NCBI RefSeq assembly: GCF_900631615.1
Contig: NZ_LR131273.1
Span: 4,434,850-4,498,849 of the forward strand
Origin: Tsukamurella paurometabola
GTDB taxonomy: Bacteria > Actinomycetota > Actinomycetes > Mycobacteriales > Mycobacteriaceae
Length of the DNA: 64,000 nucleotides
Reading direction: 5' to 3'
In this document: positions 26,252-34,862 of the stretch, in pieces
How the letters are laid out: each line of letters begins with the position of its first letter
Position numbering within the stretch: position 1 is the stretch's first letter
Program-made: the position numbers and the translations under genes
Notes under the pieces: generated by a model
What the model was told of the DNA's origin: nothing
Seen by the model: only the letters and a program-made list of their open reading frames with translations
Database searches by the model: none

Positions 26252-27319
26252 ATGACCGATTCAGTGTCCCGAAGCTATCGTTCGCTACCCGGCATTAGCT
26301 CCCGCGCGTGGGAGCACCCGGCTGATCGGGCCGCGCTCGTCGCCCTGCGCAGCCTCAAGGGATTCGACACCGTGCTCAAGGCGATCTCCGCGCTGTTGCG
26401 CGAGCGCCAGCACCGGCTCCTGTTCCTCGCCTCGGGCGTCCGCGCGGACGACCGGCAGTTCCGAGACCTGCACGACATGCTCGTCGACTGCGCGCGCGTA
26501 CTCGACACCGATGTCGTCCCCGAGCTGTACGTGGTGCAAAGCCCCACGGTGAACGCCCTGACCATCGGCATGGACGAGCCGTTCATCGTCATCAACACGG
26601 GCCTGCTGGAGCTCCTCGACGACGAGGAGAAGCGGTTCGTGATCGGCCACGAACTCGGACACGCCCTGTCCGGTCACGCCGTGTACCGCACGATGCTCAT
26701 GCACCTCATGCGGCTGGCCGGCACGTTCGGCCTGGTCCCCATCGGCGGCTGGGCGCTGCGCGCGCTCGTCGCGGCCCTCATGGAGTGGCAGCGCAAGTCC
26801 GAGCTGTCGGGCGACCGCGCCGGGCTCCTGTGCGTGCAGGACCCGGACGTCGCGATGCGCGTGCACATGAAGACCGCCGGCGGCACCCGGCTCGGCGAGA
26901 TGGACACCCAGCGCTTCCTCGCGCAGGCGGCCGAGTACGAGCGCACCGGAGACCTGCGCGACGGCGTGCTCAAGCTGCTCAACCTGGAACTGCAGTCGCA
27001 CCCCTTCTCCGTGCTGCGCGCCGCCGACCTCAACCGCTGGGTCGAGCGCGGCGACTACGGACGGATCCTCGGTGGCGAGTACCCGCAGCGCGCCGACGAC
27101 GACCGCGCCAGCACCGCCGAGGAGTTCAGGAACGCCGCCCGCACCTACAAGGACGGCTTCGACGCCTCCGCGGATCCGCTGATCACCACCCTGCGCGACT
27201 TCGGGGCCTCGGCCGTGAACACCGTCGGACAGGGCGTCACCGACGTCGCCACCGGGGTCAGCCGCAAGATCGACGAGTGGCGCCGCAACTCCGCCCGGAA
27301 GTACGACGAGGGCGAGTGA
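26252..27319 (+). CDS. M48-family zinc metalloprotease
   Basis: 355 residues. The zinc motif HELGH is at 133-137 in KRFVIGHELGHALSGH, and the third ligand is probably E184 in KSELSGDRAG. Upstream, VVQSPTVNALTIGMDEPFIVINTGLLELLDDEEKR is typical of peptidase M48 (Oma1/HtpX-like). Only one or two weak hydrophobic segments (around 148-176) are seen, so it may be peripheral rather than a multi-span HtpX. A C-terminal segment of about 100 residues ends in a charged helix (KIDEWRRNSARKYDEGE). ATG 26252 is preferred over the in-frame GTG 26243. Its stop overlaps the next gene by GTGA. Confidence 0.88.
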   Translation: MTDSVSRSYRSLPGISSRAWEHPADRAALVALRSLKGFDTVLKAISALLRERQHRLLFLASGVRADDRQFRDLHDMLVDCARVLDTDVVPELYVVQSPTVNALTIGMDEPFIVINTGLLELLDDEEKRFVIGHELGHALSGHAVYRTMLMHLMRLAGTFGLVPIGGWALRALVAALMEWQRKSELSGDRAGLLCVQDPDVAMRVHMKTAGGTRLGEMDTQRFLAQAAEYERTGDLRDGVLKLLNLELQSHPFSVLRAADLNRWVERGDYGRILGGEYPQRADDDRASTAEEFRNAARTYKDGFDASADPLITTLRDFGASAVNTVGQGVTDVATGVSRKIDEWRRNSARKYDEGE

Positions 27320-28404
27320 GCACTTCCCCGCCGCCCGAGCCGGGCGACGCCCCCGAGCCGACCGACGCCCCGGAGCCGGGCGAGGCGCATGCGCCGCCCG
27401 AACCGGCCGATCCGGAGCAGCGCACCGATCCCACCGCGACGACGGGGCGGGAGGGCCGTGCGCAGGAGGACGAACCGGCCCCGACCGTGCCGCTGAGCCG
27501 CAGGCCCGCGGTCCTGACGATGTTGGCGCTGATCGTGGTGTGCGTGATCGGCAGCCTCCTCATGCGATCCATGAAGGGCTGGCTGAACCAGACATCGGTG
27601 TTCTACGTCGGTCTCCCCGCGCTGCTGGCCGCCCTGCTCGTCATCTCGCGGCCGTCGAGCAGCGCCTACGGCATCGTGCTCAAAGGCACGACGCTGTTCC
27701 TGCTCATCGCCACGATCTTCGCCGGCGAGGGCGTCGTGTGCGTGCTCTTCGCCGCACCCCTGGTGTACGCCGTCGCGCTCCTGGTGGCCGCGCTCGTGCA
27801 GGCGGTCCGCAGGGGCGGGCAGGGCCCGCGGGCGGTCGTCGTGCCCGCGCTGCTGCTCGCCGTCGCGTCGACCGAGGGTGCCGTGCCCGCACTCACCCTG
27901 CCCGCCGAGAACACCGTCACCGCCGACCGCGTGGTCGACGCGACGCCCGACCAGGTCCGGGCGGCCCTGGCGGTGCCGCTCCGCTTCGCCGAGCCCTCGG
28001 GCGCGCTGGCGCTCGGCTTCCCGCGCCCCCTCGAGGACCACCCGGAGGGGCTGGAGCCGGGCGATGCCCGGCACGTCGTCTTCAGCGGCGCCCCACAGCG
28101 CGCCGCTCCCCTGCACGGGCACCACTGGGGCACCGCCCCGTCGACCCTGACCCTGCGCGTGGCCGCCGCGGACGACCGGTCGGTCGCGTACGTGGCGGAG
28201 CACGACGCCACCCCGATCGCCACCTGGCTCAGGTGGCGCGCGTCGACGGTGCGCTGGGAGCCGGTCGGGGGCGGGACGCGCGTCACCTGGTCGCTCACCT
28301 TCGACCGTCGCCTCGCGCCCGCCGCCTACTGGACACCGTTGGAGCGGGCCGTCGCCCGGCGCGCGGCGGACTACCTCATCGGCTCACTGGCCCTCCCCGG
28401 CTGA
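27316..28404 (+). CDS. membrane protein with a C-terminal SRPBCC-like domain
   Basis: 362 residues. A Pro/Glu-rich disordered tail (1-60, repeats of PEP/DAPEP) is followed by about four hydrophobic helices (residues 65-180). The C-terminal domain starts TLPAENTVTADRVVDATPDQVRAALA and ends with VRWEPVGGGTRVTWSLTFDRRLAPAAYWTPLERAVARRAADYLI, the pattern of polyketide-cyclase/START-like (SRPBCC) proteins that bind hydrophobic ligands. That domain begins right after the last helix. Starts at GTG 27316 by 4-base overlap with the M48 gene and is followed 2 bp later by the methyltransferase/DCC fusion. A lipid-handling role is an inference. Confidence 0.65.
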   Translation: MSTSPPPEPGDAPEPTDAPEPGEAHAPPEPADPEQRTDPTATTGREGRAQEDEPAPTVPLSRRPAVLTMLALIVVCVIGSLLMRSMKGWLNQTSVFYVGLPALLAALLVISRPSSSAYGIVLKGTTLFLLIATIFAGEGVVCVLFAAPLVYAVALLVAALVQAVRRGGQGPRAVVVPALLLAVASTEGAVPALTLPAENTVTADRVVDATPDQVRAALAVPLRFAEPSGALALGFPRPLEDHPEGLEPGDARHVVFSGAPQRAAPLHGHHWGTAPSTLTLRVAAADDRSVAYVAEHDATPIATWLRWRASTVRWEPVGGGTRVTWSLTFDRRLAPAAYWTPLERAVARRAADYLIGSLALPG

Positions 28405-28405
28405 C

Positions 28406-29701
28406 GTGCCGACCGACCTCCCACTCGCAGCACTACGCCCCGCGGTGGCGCTCGTGCCGTGGCTGCTCGCCGCGGCCGCGGCGATTCCGGCGGACCGGCC
28501 CCGCCGCGCCGGGGCCGCGCTCGGGGCGCTGTGGAACGCGGTGGCCCTCCTCGCCGTCAACGCCGCCGCGGTGCGGCTCGGGTGGTGGTCCTTCGGCACC
28601 GCCGCGGCACCGGTCACCGGATCGGTGTGGGCGGGAGTCCCGCTCGACGTCGTGCTCGGGTGGGCGGTGCTGTGGGGCGCGGTCCCGGTCCTCCTCGGTT
28701 CCCTGGTGCGGCCCGCGCTCACCGCGGTCGTGCTCGTCGCCGGGGACCTGCTCGCGATGGCCTCGCTCGCGCCGCTCGTCGTGCTCGGGCCGACGTGGCT
28801 GTGGGGCGAGGCGACGGCCGTCGCGCTCGCCCTGGCGCCCGGGCTCCTGCTCGGCGAGCTCACGGCCCGCCGCCGCGCGGTCCGGGTGCGGTCGTGGCTG
28901 CAGACGGTGCTGTTCACCGCGATCCTCGCCTGGTGCCTGCCGTCGGTGGCGCTGGCGTTCGCCGGCCGCACCTGGGGCGCGGCATGGACCGCGTGGCCGC
29001 CGCCGGTGCTGTCGCTGTGGGTCCAGGCCGGGGTGCTGTTCGCGATCGTCGCGCAGCGCGCGGTCGCCGAGTTCGCCGAGCACGGCGGCACGCCGTTTCC
29101 GTGGGACCCACCGTCGCGCCTGGTCCGGACGGGTCCGTACGCCTATCTCGCGAATCCGATGCAGGCGTGCGCCGCCGCGATCCTGCTCGTCGAGGCGGCC
29201 GCCCTGCGCGAATGGCGCCTCGCCGCCGGCGCGGTTGTCGCGGTGGCCTTCGCGGCGGGCATCGCCGCGCTGCACGAGGACGGCGAACTCACCGGCCGGT
29301 TCGGTCCCGCGTGGCGCGGCTACCGCCGGGCCGTACCGTCGTGGCGGCCGCGACTCACGCCGGTCGACGGCGACGGCCCCGCCGCACTGTGGGTCTCGGC
29401 GACGTGCCCGGTGTGCGCGCCGGTGGGCGCGTGGTTCGCGGTCCGCGCACCGGAGCGGCTGGCGATCCGGGCGGCGGAGGAACACCCGGCCGGCCTGCGA
29501 CGCGTCCGGTACACGCGCCCGGACGGTGCGGGCACGGCGTCGGGGCTCGCCGCGATCGGGCGCGCCCTCGAACACCTCGGCCTGGGCTGGGCGGTCGTCG
29601 GATGGATCCTCCGGGCCCCGGTCCTCGCGCCGGTCCTCCAGGTCGCGGTCGACGCCCTCGGAGGTGGCCCGCGCCGCCTGCCCCACGACCCGTCGCCGTA
29701 G
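28406..29701 (+). CDS. isoprenylcysteine-methyltransferase-like membrane protein fused to a DCC thioredoxin-like domain
   Basis: 431 residues. About eight hydrophobic helices fill residues 1-290. The segment SRLVRTGPYAYLANPMQACAAAILL, then RFGPAWRGYRRAVPSWRPRL, is the SAM-binding core of PEMT/ICMT-type integral-membrane methyltransferases. After residue 325 a soluble domain starts ALWVSATCPVCAPVGAWFAVRAPERLAIRAA, matching the DCC (DUF393) thiol-oxidoreductase family with a CPVC motif, although the opening reads WVSATCPVC rather than YDGDCPLC. Third gene of the M48-SRPBCC operon (2-bp gap). The methyl acceptor may be a lipid or prenyl compound; not proven. Confidence 0.7.
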   Translation: MPTDLPLAALRPAVALVPWLLAAAAAIPADRPRRAGAALGALWNAVALLAVNAAAVRLGWWSFGTAAAPVTGSVWAGVPLDVVLGWAVLWGAVPVLLGSLVRPALTAVVLVAGDLLAMASLAPLVVLGPTWLWGEATAVALALAPGLLLGELTARRRAVRVRSWLQTVLFTAILAWCLPSVALAFAGRTWGAAWTAWPPPVLSLWVQAGVLFAIVAQRAVAEFAEHGGTPFPWDPPSRLVRTGPYAYLANPMQACAAAILLVEAAALREWRLAAGAVVAVAFAAGIAALHEDGELTGRFGPAWRGYRRAVPSWRPRLTPVDGDGPAALWVSATCPVCAPVGAWFAVRAPERLAIRAAEEHPAGLRRVRYTRPDGAGTASGLAAIGRALEHLGLGWAVVGWILRAPVLAPVLQVAVDALGGGPRRLPHDPSP

Positions 29702-29719
29702 TCCGGGCAGTGTCAACCC

Positions 29720-29748
29720 CCTGTGGAAACACCGAATCCCTCCACAGG
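29720..29748. terminator. hairpin after the M48-SRPBCC-PEMT operon
   Basis: CCTGTGGA and TCCACAGG form a perfect 8-bp inverted repeat around a 13-base loop, 19 bp after the stop of the methyltransferase/DCC gene and 50 bp before the M23 start. It could be a terminator or a regulator-binding site; the TGTGGA half-sites also resemble partial DnaA boxes. Confidence 0.45.
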
Positions 29749-29798
29749 CCGCGTCCTCCGAGCTCCTCGCCGAGGGCGCGGTGCGGCACCGTCGGGAC

Positions 29799-30311
29799 AT
29801 GCGCACCGCATCCCGAACCGCCCTGGCCCTGATCGCCGTCGCCGTGGCCGGCGCCGCACCCGCGCGCGCCGCGGGCGACTACGACTGGCCCCTGGACCCG
29901 CGGCCCGCGGTGGCACGGCCCTTCGCGAACCCCGAGAAGCGCTGGCAGCAGGGCCACCGCGGCGCCGACCTCGCCGCCGTCCCCGGGCAGACGGTCTACG
30001 CCGCGGGCGCGGGGCGGGTGCACCACGTCGGGCGGGTGGACGACCGGGTGGTCGTCTCCGTCCTGCACCCGAACGGGCTGCTCACCACCTATGAACCGAT
30101 CGACGAGCCGGCCGTGCGGGCGGGCGACGAGGTCGGGGTCGGGTCGCCGCTCGGCCGCGTCGCGAGCGGCCACGCCGGCTGCCCTGCCGCGGCCTGTCTG
30201 CACTGGGGCCTGCGGCGCGGCGCGGGGCACTCCGCCGAGTACTTCAACCCGCTCCTGCTCGTGGGGGCCGCGCCGGTCCGCCTGCTTCCGGACGCGGGCC
30301 CGTCCGGGTGA
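29799..30311 (+). CDS. secreted M23-family peptidase (LytM-like)
   Basis: 170 residues. A signal peptide (RTALALIAVAVAGAAPARA) is predicted to be cut near residue 24. The mature domain begins DYDWPLDPRPAVARPF, a classic M23 N-terminus. Zinc-site residues are H53 and D57 in GHRGADLAAVPGQTVYAAGAG. The third His is H135 in CLHWGLR, where the canonical HxH is CxH. The second His is thus missing, as in several actinobacterial relatives, so it could be a cell-wall hydrolase with altered activity or a non-catalytic activator. In M. tuberculosis an M23 gene also follows rpsB (Rv2891), so the position is conserved. Confidence 0.85.
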   Translation: MRTASRTALALIAVAVAGAAPARAAGDYDWPLDPRPAVARPFANPEKRWQQGHRGADLAAVPGQTVYAAGAGRVHHVGRVDDRVVVSVLHPNGLLTTYEPIDEPAVRAGDEVGVGSPLGRVASGHAGCPAAACLHWGLRRGAGHSAEYFNPLLLVGAAPVRLLPDAGPSG

Positions 30312-30362
30312 ATCGGCCGTGCCGCCGCGCGCCGACCGCGCGGGAATGCGACGATTCCTCCC

Positions 30363-31922
30363 GTGACGGACGCGAGCACGCCAGAATCGACCACGGACGA
30401 CGCGAAGGCACAACGGCTTCAGGAGGCACAGACGATCGCCTATCCCAGCGGCTCCACGCGGCGCTCCCGCACGGCCCCGCAGAACGATCCGACACTGGTG
30501 GTGCTGTTCGGCGCCACCGGCGATCTCTCGCGGCGAAAGCTGCTGTGCGGCCTCGGTTACCTCGCCGTGTCCGGCCTGGCCCCGGACATGCGGGTCATCG
30601 GGACCAGCCTCGACGACATGACCGACGACGAGTTCCGCGCCTTCGCCAAGCAGGCGATCGACGAGCTCGGCGCGCGCAAGCTCACCGCCGAGCAGTGGGA
30701 GCGGTTCGCACCCAAGCTGTCCTACGTCAACACGTCGGCCGGCCCCGCGGCGCTGGCCGAGGCGGTCGCGGCCAAGGAACAGGAGCTCGCCGACGCCGAC
30801 GCGCAGGGCGACCGCGAGCGGGTGCGCCGCCTGTACTACCTCAGTGTGCCGCCGAAGGCCGCGACCAAGGTGATCGCGACGCTCAACGAGGCGGGCCTCG
30901 TCGAGCGCTCGCGGGTCATCATGGAGAAGCCCTTCGGCGAGGATCTCGAGTCGGCGCTGGCCCTCAACGACGAGGTGCACAAGACCTTCAAAGAGAACCA
31001 GATCTTCCGCATCGACCACTTCCTCGGCAAGGAGGCGGCCCAGAACATCCTGGCCTTCCGCTTCGCGAACGGCCTGTTCGAGCCGATCTGGAACCGCAAC
31101 TTCATCGACCACGTGCAGATCGACATCCCCGAGTCGCTGGGGCTCGACGCGCGCGCCGCGTTCTACGAGCCCACCGGCGCGTACAAGGACATGGTGGTCA
31201 CGCACCTGTTCCAGGTGATGGCCTTCGTCGCGATGGAGCCGCCGACGGCGCTGGAGCCGCGGGCGATCTCCGAGGAGAAGAACAAGGTCTTCCGGTCGCT
31301 GGAGCCGATCCGCCCCGAGGACGTGATCCGCGGCCAGTACGCGGGGTACCGCCAGGAGAAGGGCGTCGACCCCGAGTCCGACACGGAGACCTTCATCGCG
31401 CTCAAGGCGCGCATCGACAACTGGCGCTGGGCCGGCGTGCCCTTCTACCTGCGCACGGGCAAGAAGATGGCGCAGGGCATGCGGATCATCTCGATCGCCT
31501 TCAAGGAGGCGCCGAAGTCGATGTTCCCGGCCGGGTCGGGCATCGGCCAGCAGGGGCCCGACCACCTCACCTTCGACCTCGCCGACGAGTCCAAGGTCTC
31601 ACTCTCCTTCTACGGCAAGCGGCCCGGCCCGGGCATGCGGCTGTCGAAGCTGTCGATGCAGTTCTCCACCGAGGACACCGAGCAGGCCGACGACGTGCTG
31701 GAGGCCTACGAGCGCCTGATCCTCGACGCGATCAACGGCGACCACACGCTGTTCACCACCGCCGAGGGCATCGAATCGCTGTGGGAGCGGTCGATCCCGC
31801 TGCTCGACGATCCGCCGCCGGTCCGCTCGTACGAGCCGGGTTCGTGGGGCCCGAACTCGATCCACCAGCTCATCGCCCCGAACGCCTGGCGCCTGCCCTT
31901 CGAGCGCAACTGGCGCGACTAG
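30363..31922 (+). CDS. zwf: glucose-6-phosphate 1-dehydrogenase
   Basis: 519 residues. Zwf oxidises glucose 6-phosphate to 6-phosphogluconolactone, feeding NADPH and the pentose phosphate pathway. The nucleotide-binding GATGDLSRRKL is at 50-60, EKPFGEDLESA at 189-199, and the active site RIDHFLGKE at 216-224 with the catalytic His219 and substrate-binding Lys223. C-terminal GPNSIHQLIAPNAWRLPF is typical. A 40-residue variable N-terminus precedes the domain. It starts at GTG 30363; a GGAAT-N6-ATTCC inverted repeat lies at 30343-30358. The usual zwf partners (opcA, tal, tkt, pgl) are absent next to it, so this may be a second copy. Confidence 0.95.
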   Translation: MTDASTPESTTDDAKAQRLQEAQTIAYPSGSTRRSRTAPQNDPTLVVLFGATGDLSRRKLLCGLGYLAVSGLAPDMRVIGTSLDDMTDDEFRAFAKQAIDELGARKLTAEQWERFAPKLSYVNTSAGPAALAEAVAAKEQELADADAQGDRERVRRLYYLSVPPKAATKVIATLNEAGLVERSRVIMEKPFGEDLESALALNDEVHKTFKENQIFRIDHFLGKEAAQNILAFRFANGLFEPIWNRNFIDHVQIDIPESLGLDARAAFYEPTGAYKDMVVTHLFQVMAFVAMEPPTALEPRAISEEKNKVFRSLEPIRPEDVIRGQYAGYRQEKGVDPESDTETFIALKARIDNWRWAGVPFYLRTGKKMAQGMRIISIAFKEAPKSMFPAGSGIGQQGPDHLTFDLADESKVSLSFYGKRPGPGMRLSKLSMQFSTEDTEQADDVLEAYERLILDAINGDHTLFTTAEGIESLWERSIPLLDDPPPVRSYEPGSWGPNSIHQLIAPNAWRLPFERNWRD

Positions 31923-31925
31923 GGC

Positions 31926-32822
31926 TCACGCGCGGGGGTGCGCCTGCTCGTGCGCGGCCCGCAGCCGCGCGACCGAGACGTGCGTGTAGAGCTGCGTCGT
32001 CGCCAGCGACGAGTGCCCGAGGAGCTCCTGCACGACGCGCAGGTCCGCGCCACCGTCGAGCAGATGGGTGGCGGCGGTGTGCCGGAGGCCGTGCGGCGCC
32101 ACCTCGCGCCCGCCCGGCACCGACCCGGTGACCTGGTGCACGACGGTCCGCGCCTGCCGCGGGTCGAGCCGGCCCCCGCGCGCCCCGAGGAAGAGGGCGT
32201 GGCCGGAACGCTCGGTCACCAGCGCGGGCCGGGCCTCGTCGAGCCAGCGCCGCAGGGCCGCGGCGGCGGGCGCGCCGAACGGTACCGTCCGCTCCTTGTT
32301 CCCCTTGCCGATCACGGTGAGCACGCGCCGGCCGTGGTCGACGGACCCCAGGTCGAGGCCGCACAGTTCGCTCACGCGGATCCCGGTGGCGTAGAGGAGT
32401 TCGGCGATCGCGAGGTCGCGCACCGCGATCGGATCGCCCTCCGCCGCACCGGAGGCGGCGTTGCGCAGGGCCTGCCCGGCATCGTCGGACGAGAGGACCG
32501 CGGGAAGGGTGCGGTGCGCGCGCGGCGCCTTGAGCCGCACGCCGGGATCGGCGTCCAGGTCGCCGCGGCGCGCGGCCCACGCGGTGTAGGCGCGGGCGGC
32601 GGAGGCCTGCCGCGCGAGGGTGGTCCGCGCGGCGCCCGATGCGGCGCGCTCCCCCAGCCAGGCCCGCAGCGTCGCCAGGTCCAGGCGGTCCGCGGCGACA
32701 CCCCGCTCCTCCGCGAACGCGAGCAGCGCCCGCAGATCGGTGAGGTACGCGCGCACCGTGTGCTCGCTGCGGCCGCGCTCGAGCCGCAGGTACGTCTCGT
32801 ACTCCGCCAGCGCCTCGCTCAT
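31926..32822 (-). CDS. xerC: tyrosine recombinase XerC
   Basis: 298 residues, the standard Xer length. The N-terminal SAM-like core-binding domain has [28 protein letters not shown]. The catalytic residues are all present: R149 (ATGIRVSEL), K173 ([13 protein letters not shown]), H244 and R247 ([27 protein letters not shown]), H270 and the nucleophile Y279 (TTQLYTHV). XerC with XerD resolves chromosome dimers at dif. The ATG at 32822 lies 14 bp from the palindromic repeat. Conserved position upstream of the dprA block in Mycobacteriales, although here it is separated from dprA by the met operon. It converges on zwf with 3 bp between stops. Confidence 0.96.
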   Translation of the reverse strand: MSEALAEYETYLRLERGRSEHTVRAYLTDLRALLAFAEERGVAADRLDLATLRAWLGERAASGAARTTLARQASAARAYTAWAARRGDLDADPGVRLKAPRAHRTLPAVLSSDDAGQALRNAASGAAEGDPIAVRDLAIAELLYATGIRVSELCGLDLGSVDHGRRVLTVIGKGNKERTVPFGAPAAAALRRWLDEARPALVTERSGHALFLGARGGRLDPRQARTVVHQVTGSVPGGREVAPHGLRHTAATHLLDGGADLRVVQELLGHSSLATTQLYTHVSVARLRAAHEQAHPRA

Positions 32823-32835
32823 GCCTCCACCCTAG

Positions 32836-32903
32836 CCCCGAATTGAACATCGTTTCGGACCGGAAAGCCGCAGGTCGCGAGGAACAGAAACGGTGTTCAA
32901 TCC
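32836..32903. repeat. palindromic repeat, copy 2
   Basis: About 68 bp, roughly 80% identical by eye to the element at 10927-11000 and in the same orientation, with left arm CCCCGAATTGAACATCG, conserved centre GCCGCAGGTCGCG and right arm GAAACGGTGTTCAATCCGG. The stop codon of the MFS gene (32897-32899) lies inside the right arm, and the left end is 13 bp before the xerC start codon. Confidence 0.8.
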
Positions 32904-34183
32904 GGAAGCGGGGTGTGCGCGGTCTCGCGGCAGCGGAGGACCACCGGCAGCGCGACGAGGTGCAGCACCACCAGGTAGATCGGGAACGCGAGGTCGAGGC
33001 CGCGCTCGTGCAGCGCGGTGCCGATCGCGGGGATGGTCCCACCGAAGGTCGCGGTCGCGAGGGCGAAGGCCGAACCGGTGGCGAGTACGCGGATCCGTGC
33101 CGGGAACATCTCGGCGAGGGCGGTGCCGAGGCTCGCCATCATGAGGGCGGTGATCCCCATGCCGGCGCACTGCACGGCGAGCACCGTGAGGAAGTCGTCG
33201 GAGAGGGCGAGGAACAGCGGGACCGTGGCCACGGCGCCGGTCACCAGGAAGGCGTACATCATCGGCTTGCGGCCGATGCGGTCCGAGAGCAGGCCCAGCG
33301 GGATCTGCACGAGCCCGTACCCGACGAAGGCGATCGCGGAGATGGTCACGGCGCTCTGCTTGTCCAGGCCCTCGGTGAGGATCGCCCAGGTGGGCACGAA
33401 CGTGCTCCAGGCGTAGAAGACCGCGGCGGTGGTCGAGGCGAGCACGAAGGCGCGCGCGACGTCGGCGCGGTGATCGCGGAGGAGCTCGCGGTACGGGTTC
33501 GCCGCCACGGGCGCCCCGCCGGTGGGCAGGGTCTCCGCGGCGCTGCGGCGGATCCACCAGGCGACGACCGCCAGGACCGCGCCGGCGAGGAACGGGACGC
33601 GCCAGGCCCAGTCGGCCATCGCGTCCGCGCCCACGGCCCCCACCAGCACCGTGATCGCCAGGAGGCACAGCACCTTGCCGAGGCTGGAGCCCACGTTGAC
33701 GATGCTCCCGTACGCGCCCCGACGGTCCGCCGGCGCCGATTCGACGAGGAAGGCCGTCGCGGTGGACAGCTCGCCGCCGGTCGACAGCCCCTGGATCAGC
33801 CGCGCGACCACCAGGATCACCGGGGCGAGGACGCCCACCTGCGCGTACGTCGGCGCGACGCCGATGAGAAGGCTGCCGAGCCCCATCATCGCCACGCCGA
33901 CGGCGAGCGTCGGGCGACGCCCGTACCGGTCGGCCATCCGGCCCATGAGCACGCCGCCGACCGGCCGGGCGAGGAAGCCGACGGCGAACACCGTGAACGT
34001 CGCGAGCAGCGGTACCACCGACTCGGCGTCGCCCGGGAAGAACTGGCGCGAGAAGTAGATCGCGAGGAAGGAGTAGGCACTCCAGTCGAAGTACTCGACG
34101 AGGTGCCCCACCGACCCGGTGAGGATCTGGGTGCGCCGGTCCGGTCCCGTCGCGGGCGACGCGGCCGTGCCGGTCTCAGTCAC
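32897..34183 (-). CDS. MHS-family MFS symporter
   Basis: 428 residues, 12 helices. The start GSVGHLVEYFDWSAYSFLAIYFSRQFFP is the metabolite:H+ symporter (MHS) signature, as in ShiA, ProP and KgtP. GGVLMGRMADRYGRRPTLA is the loop 2-3 motif, RLIQGLSTGGELSTATAFLVESAPADRRG the helix 4-5 region. Substrate unknown; relatives move citrate, proline/betaine, alpha-ketoglutarate or shikimate. The GTG start overlaps the metI stop by 8 bp, so it is the fourth gene of metQNI. The stop codon lies within repeat copy 2, so the last residues (PLPD) are encoded by or beside the element. Confidence 0.88.
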   Translation of the reverse strand: MTETGTAASPATGPDRRTQILTGSVGHLVEYFDWSAYSFLAIYFSRQFFPGDAESVVPLLATFTVFAVGFLARPVGGVLMGRMADRYGRRPTLAVGVAMMGLGSLLIGVAPTYAQVGVLAPVILVVARLIQGLSTGGELSTATAFLVESAPADRRGAYGSIVNVGSSLGKVLCLLAITVLVGAVGADAMADWAWRVPFLAGAVLAVVAWWIRRSAAETLPTGGAPVAANPYRELLRDHRADVARAFVLASTTAAVFYAWSTFVPTWAILTEGLDKQSAVTISAIAFVGYGLVQIPLGLLSDRIGRKPMMYAFLVTGAVATVPLFLALSDDFLTVLAVQCAGMGITALMMASLGTALAEMFPARIRVLATGSAFALATATFGGTIPAIGTALHERGLDLAFPIYLVVLHLVALPVVLRCRETAHTPLPD

Positions 34184-34862
34184 GGTGCTGCAACCGGCGG
34201 CTGAGCCAGTTGCCGAAGAACTGCGCGATCTGCACCACGATGATCAGCACGACGATCACGACCAGCGTCAGCTGCCAGTTGTTCTGCTGGTAGCCGTACT
34301 GGCGGGCGAAGTCGCCCAGGCCGCCGCCGCCGACGTAGCCGGCCATGGCCGACATGTCGACGACCGCGACGAACATGAACGTGTAGCCGAGCGTCAGGGG
34401 CGCGAGGCCCTCCGGGATCACGACGGTGGCGAGTGTGCGGACCTTGCTCGCCCCCATCGACCGCGCCGCCTCGACCACGCCGGGATCGACCGTCACCAGG
34501 TTCTGCTCGACGACGCGACCGATCACGAAGGTCGCCATCACCGTCATCGCGAAGGCCGCCGCCTCCACCCCGATCCGGGTGCCGATCACCTCCTTGGTGA
34601 TCGGTGCGATCGCCGTGATGAAGATGATGAACGGGATGGGCCGGATGATGTTGACCAGCACGTTGAGCACGGAGAACACTGCCCGGTTCGCGAGCAGGTT
34701 GCCCGGCCGGGTGGCGTAGAGCAGGGTGCCGTAGACGAGCCCGAGCAGCCCGCCGACGATCATCGTGATGCCCACGAGGCGGACCGTCTCGCCGATCGCG
34801 TCGACGAAGACGTCCTGGGTGCCGGGCGGGAAGACGTCGTCCAGGAAGGTCGGGTGGGTCAT
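34176..34862 (-). CDS. metI: methionine ABC transporter permease
   Basis: 228 residues with five hydrophobic helices, the MetI norm. The ABC-permease coupling motif EAARSMGASKVRTLATVVIPEGLAP (about residues 130-154) contacts MetN. NVLVNIIRPIPFIIFITAIAP and AGYVGGGGLGDFARQYGY are typical of MetI. It forms the membrane channel of the high-affinity methionine importer. The ATG overlaps the metN stop by ATGA, and its own stop overlaps the MHS symporter start. Confidence 0.95.
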   Translation of the reverse strand: MTHPTFLDDVFPPGTQDVFVDAIGETVRLVGITMIVGGLLGLVYGTLLYATRPGNLLANRAVFSVLNVLVNIIRPIPFIIFITAIAPITKEVIGTRIGVEAAAFAMTVMATFVIGRVVEQNLVTVDPGVVEAARSMGASKVRTLATVVIPEGLAPLTLGYTFMFVAVVDMSAMAGYVGGGGLGDFARQYGYQQNNWQLTLVVIVVLIIVVQIAQFFGNWLSRRLQHRD

